Assembly (NCBI GenBank): GCA_963755055.1
Contig: CAVWIS010000041.1
Span: 62,001-126,000 of the forward strand
DNA: 64,000 nt
Source of the DNA: AP-16 sp963755055
GTDB taxonomy: Bacteria > Pseudomonadota > Alphaproteobacteria > Rhizobiales > Xanthobacteraceae
Direction: 5' to 3'
The position numbers and the translations under genes are program-made. Below the pieces are notes generated by a model. The model ran no database searches. It saw only the letters and a list, made by a program, of their open reading frames with translations, and had not been told where the DNA came from. Numbering within the stretch: the first letter of the stretch is position 1; each line of letters begins with the position of its first letter. Of the stretch, positions 63,595 through 64,000 are shown one piece after another.

Positions 63595-64000
63595 CTACGG
63601 GCAGAGCTCCACCGCGAGGCGGATCAGCTCGGGGAGCGTCCTGACCTCGAGCTTCTGGCGCAGCTGGTAGCAGATGTTGACCACGGTCTTGTAGCTGATG
63701 GCGAGCTCGGCGGCGATCAGGCTGTAGGACTTGCCCTGCGCCAGCAGCGCCAGGGTCTCCTGCTCGCGCGGAGTGAGCGCAGCGAGCGGATCCTTCTCGC
63801 GGGCGGAGCCGGCGAGCGCCACCTGCATGGCGAGATCCCGGCTCAGATAGGGCCGGCCGGCCTGCACGCTCGCCAGCGCCCTGACCAGTTCCTCGGATGA
63901 GGTGTCCTTGAGCAGATAGCCGGTGGCGCCCGCCTTGAGCGCGCGGCCGACGATCGCCGGGTCGGTGTGCATGCTGAACACCAGGATGCGCGCCTGCGGG
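63595..64000 (-). CDS. NarL/LuxR-family response regulator, C-terminal part (truncated by window edge)
   Basis: The last 134 codons. The receiver end (ARILVFSMHTDPAIVGRALK, GATGYLLKDTSSEELVRAL) is followed by a LuxR helix-turn-helix (LTPREQETLALLAQGKSYSL, IAAELAISYKTVVNICYQLR). The start lies beyond 64000. Confidence 0.9.
   Translation of the reverse strand, partial: PQARILVFSMHTDPAIVGRALKAGATGYLLKDTSSEELVRALASVQAGRPYLSRDLAMQVALAGSAREKDPLAALTPREQETLALLAQGKSYSLIAAELAISYKTVVNICYQLRQKLEVRTLPELIRLAVELCP

Overview
The window is GC-rich DNA (codon third positions mostly G/C, strong GGAGG-type ribosome binding sites) from an alphaproteobacterium. Gene content and repeat style (GTAGGGTGGGCAA inverted repeats, intergenic hairpins, DUF5681 remnant) suggest Hyphomicrobiales, probably a Bradyrhizobium/Xanthobacteraceae relative; the exact genus is inference. 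No rRNA, tRNA or CRISPR array was found.

Layout. 1-7157: catabolic genes (2OG-Fe oxygenase start, MmgE/PrpD protein, cyclase-family hydrolase, GAF protein, hydantoinase/oxoprolinase A and B). 7242-9584: a secreted WD40 protein between two copies of the hyuB 3' end. 9866-15672: chemotaxis receptor, GNAT-GFA fusion, cobalt-type nitrile hydratase operon, SDR. 16110-41009: a large RiPP (ribosomally made, post-translationally modified peptide) cluster. 41176-64000: ordinary accessory genes (TPR protein, YgiQ radical SAM, toxin-antitoxin remnant, metallo-beta-lactamase fold hydrolase, CAP protein, esterases, enolase-superfamily enzyme, thioesterase, SDR/TetR pair, enoyl-CoA hydratase, amidohydrolase, L,D-transpeptidase, ArsR/SRPBCC pair, LuxR regulator).

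The RiPP cluster is the highlight. Two short precursors (29932-30126 and 32008-32229) share the leader motif FPISLTDLDLSNVVGG, a double-glycine cleavage site, and the C-terminus MCCW, but have otherwise different cores. Around them lie a YcaO enzyme, a TfuA partner, a JmjC-type oxygenase with a PqqD-like tail, two metallo-beta-lactamase-fold proteins, a split LanB dehydratase (glutamylation protein plus SpaB_C protein), and two large flavin-dependent tryptophan halogenases. Each halogenase carries an N-terminal leader-recognition/ThiF-like module of the kind normally used as the YcaO partner. A C39-peptidase ABC transporter, a second ABC transporter and an HlyD protein (NHLM-type exporter), followed by a cyclic-nucleotide-binding-domain gene, would cut the leader at VVGG and export the product. 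A working model (inference): leader-guided installation of thioamide/azoline, dehydro residues, hydroxyl groups and a halogen on the conserved C-terminal Trp, then export. No azoline dehydrogenase and no flavin reductase were seen in the window.

Two general features affect reading. First, several genes (hyuA, hyuB, the chemotaxis receptor, both ABC transporters, halogenase 1, ygiQ) are broken by single-base frameshifts; nearly all that I resolved are +1 insertions, which points to sequence error rather than gene decay. Second, four modules sit between direct repeats made of a piece of a neighbouring gene, suggesting repeated duplication/insertion at this locus.
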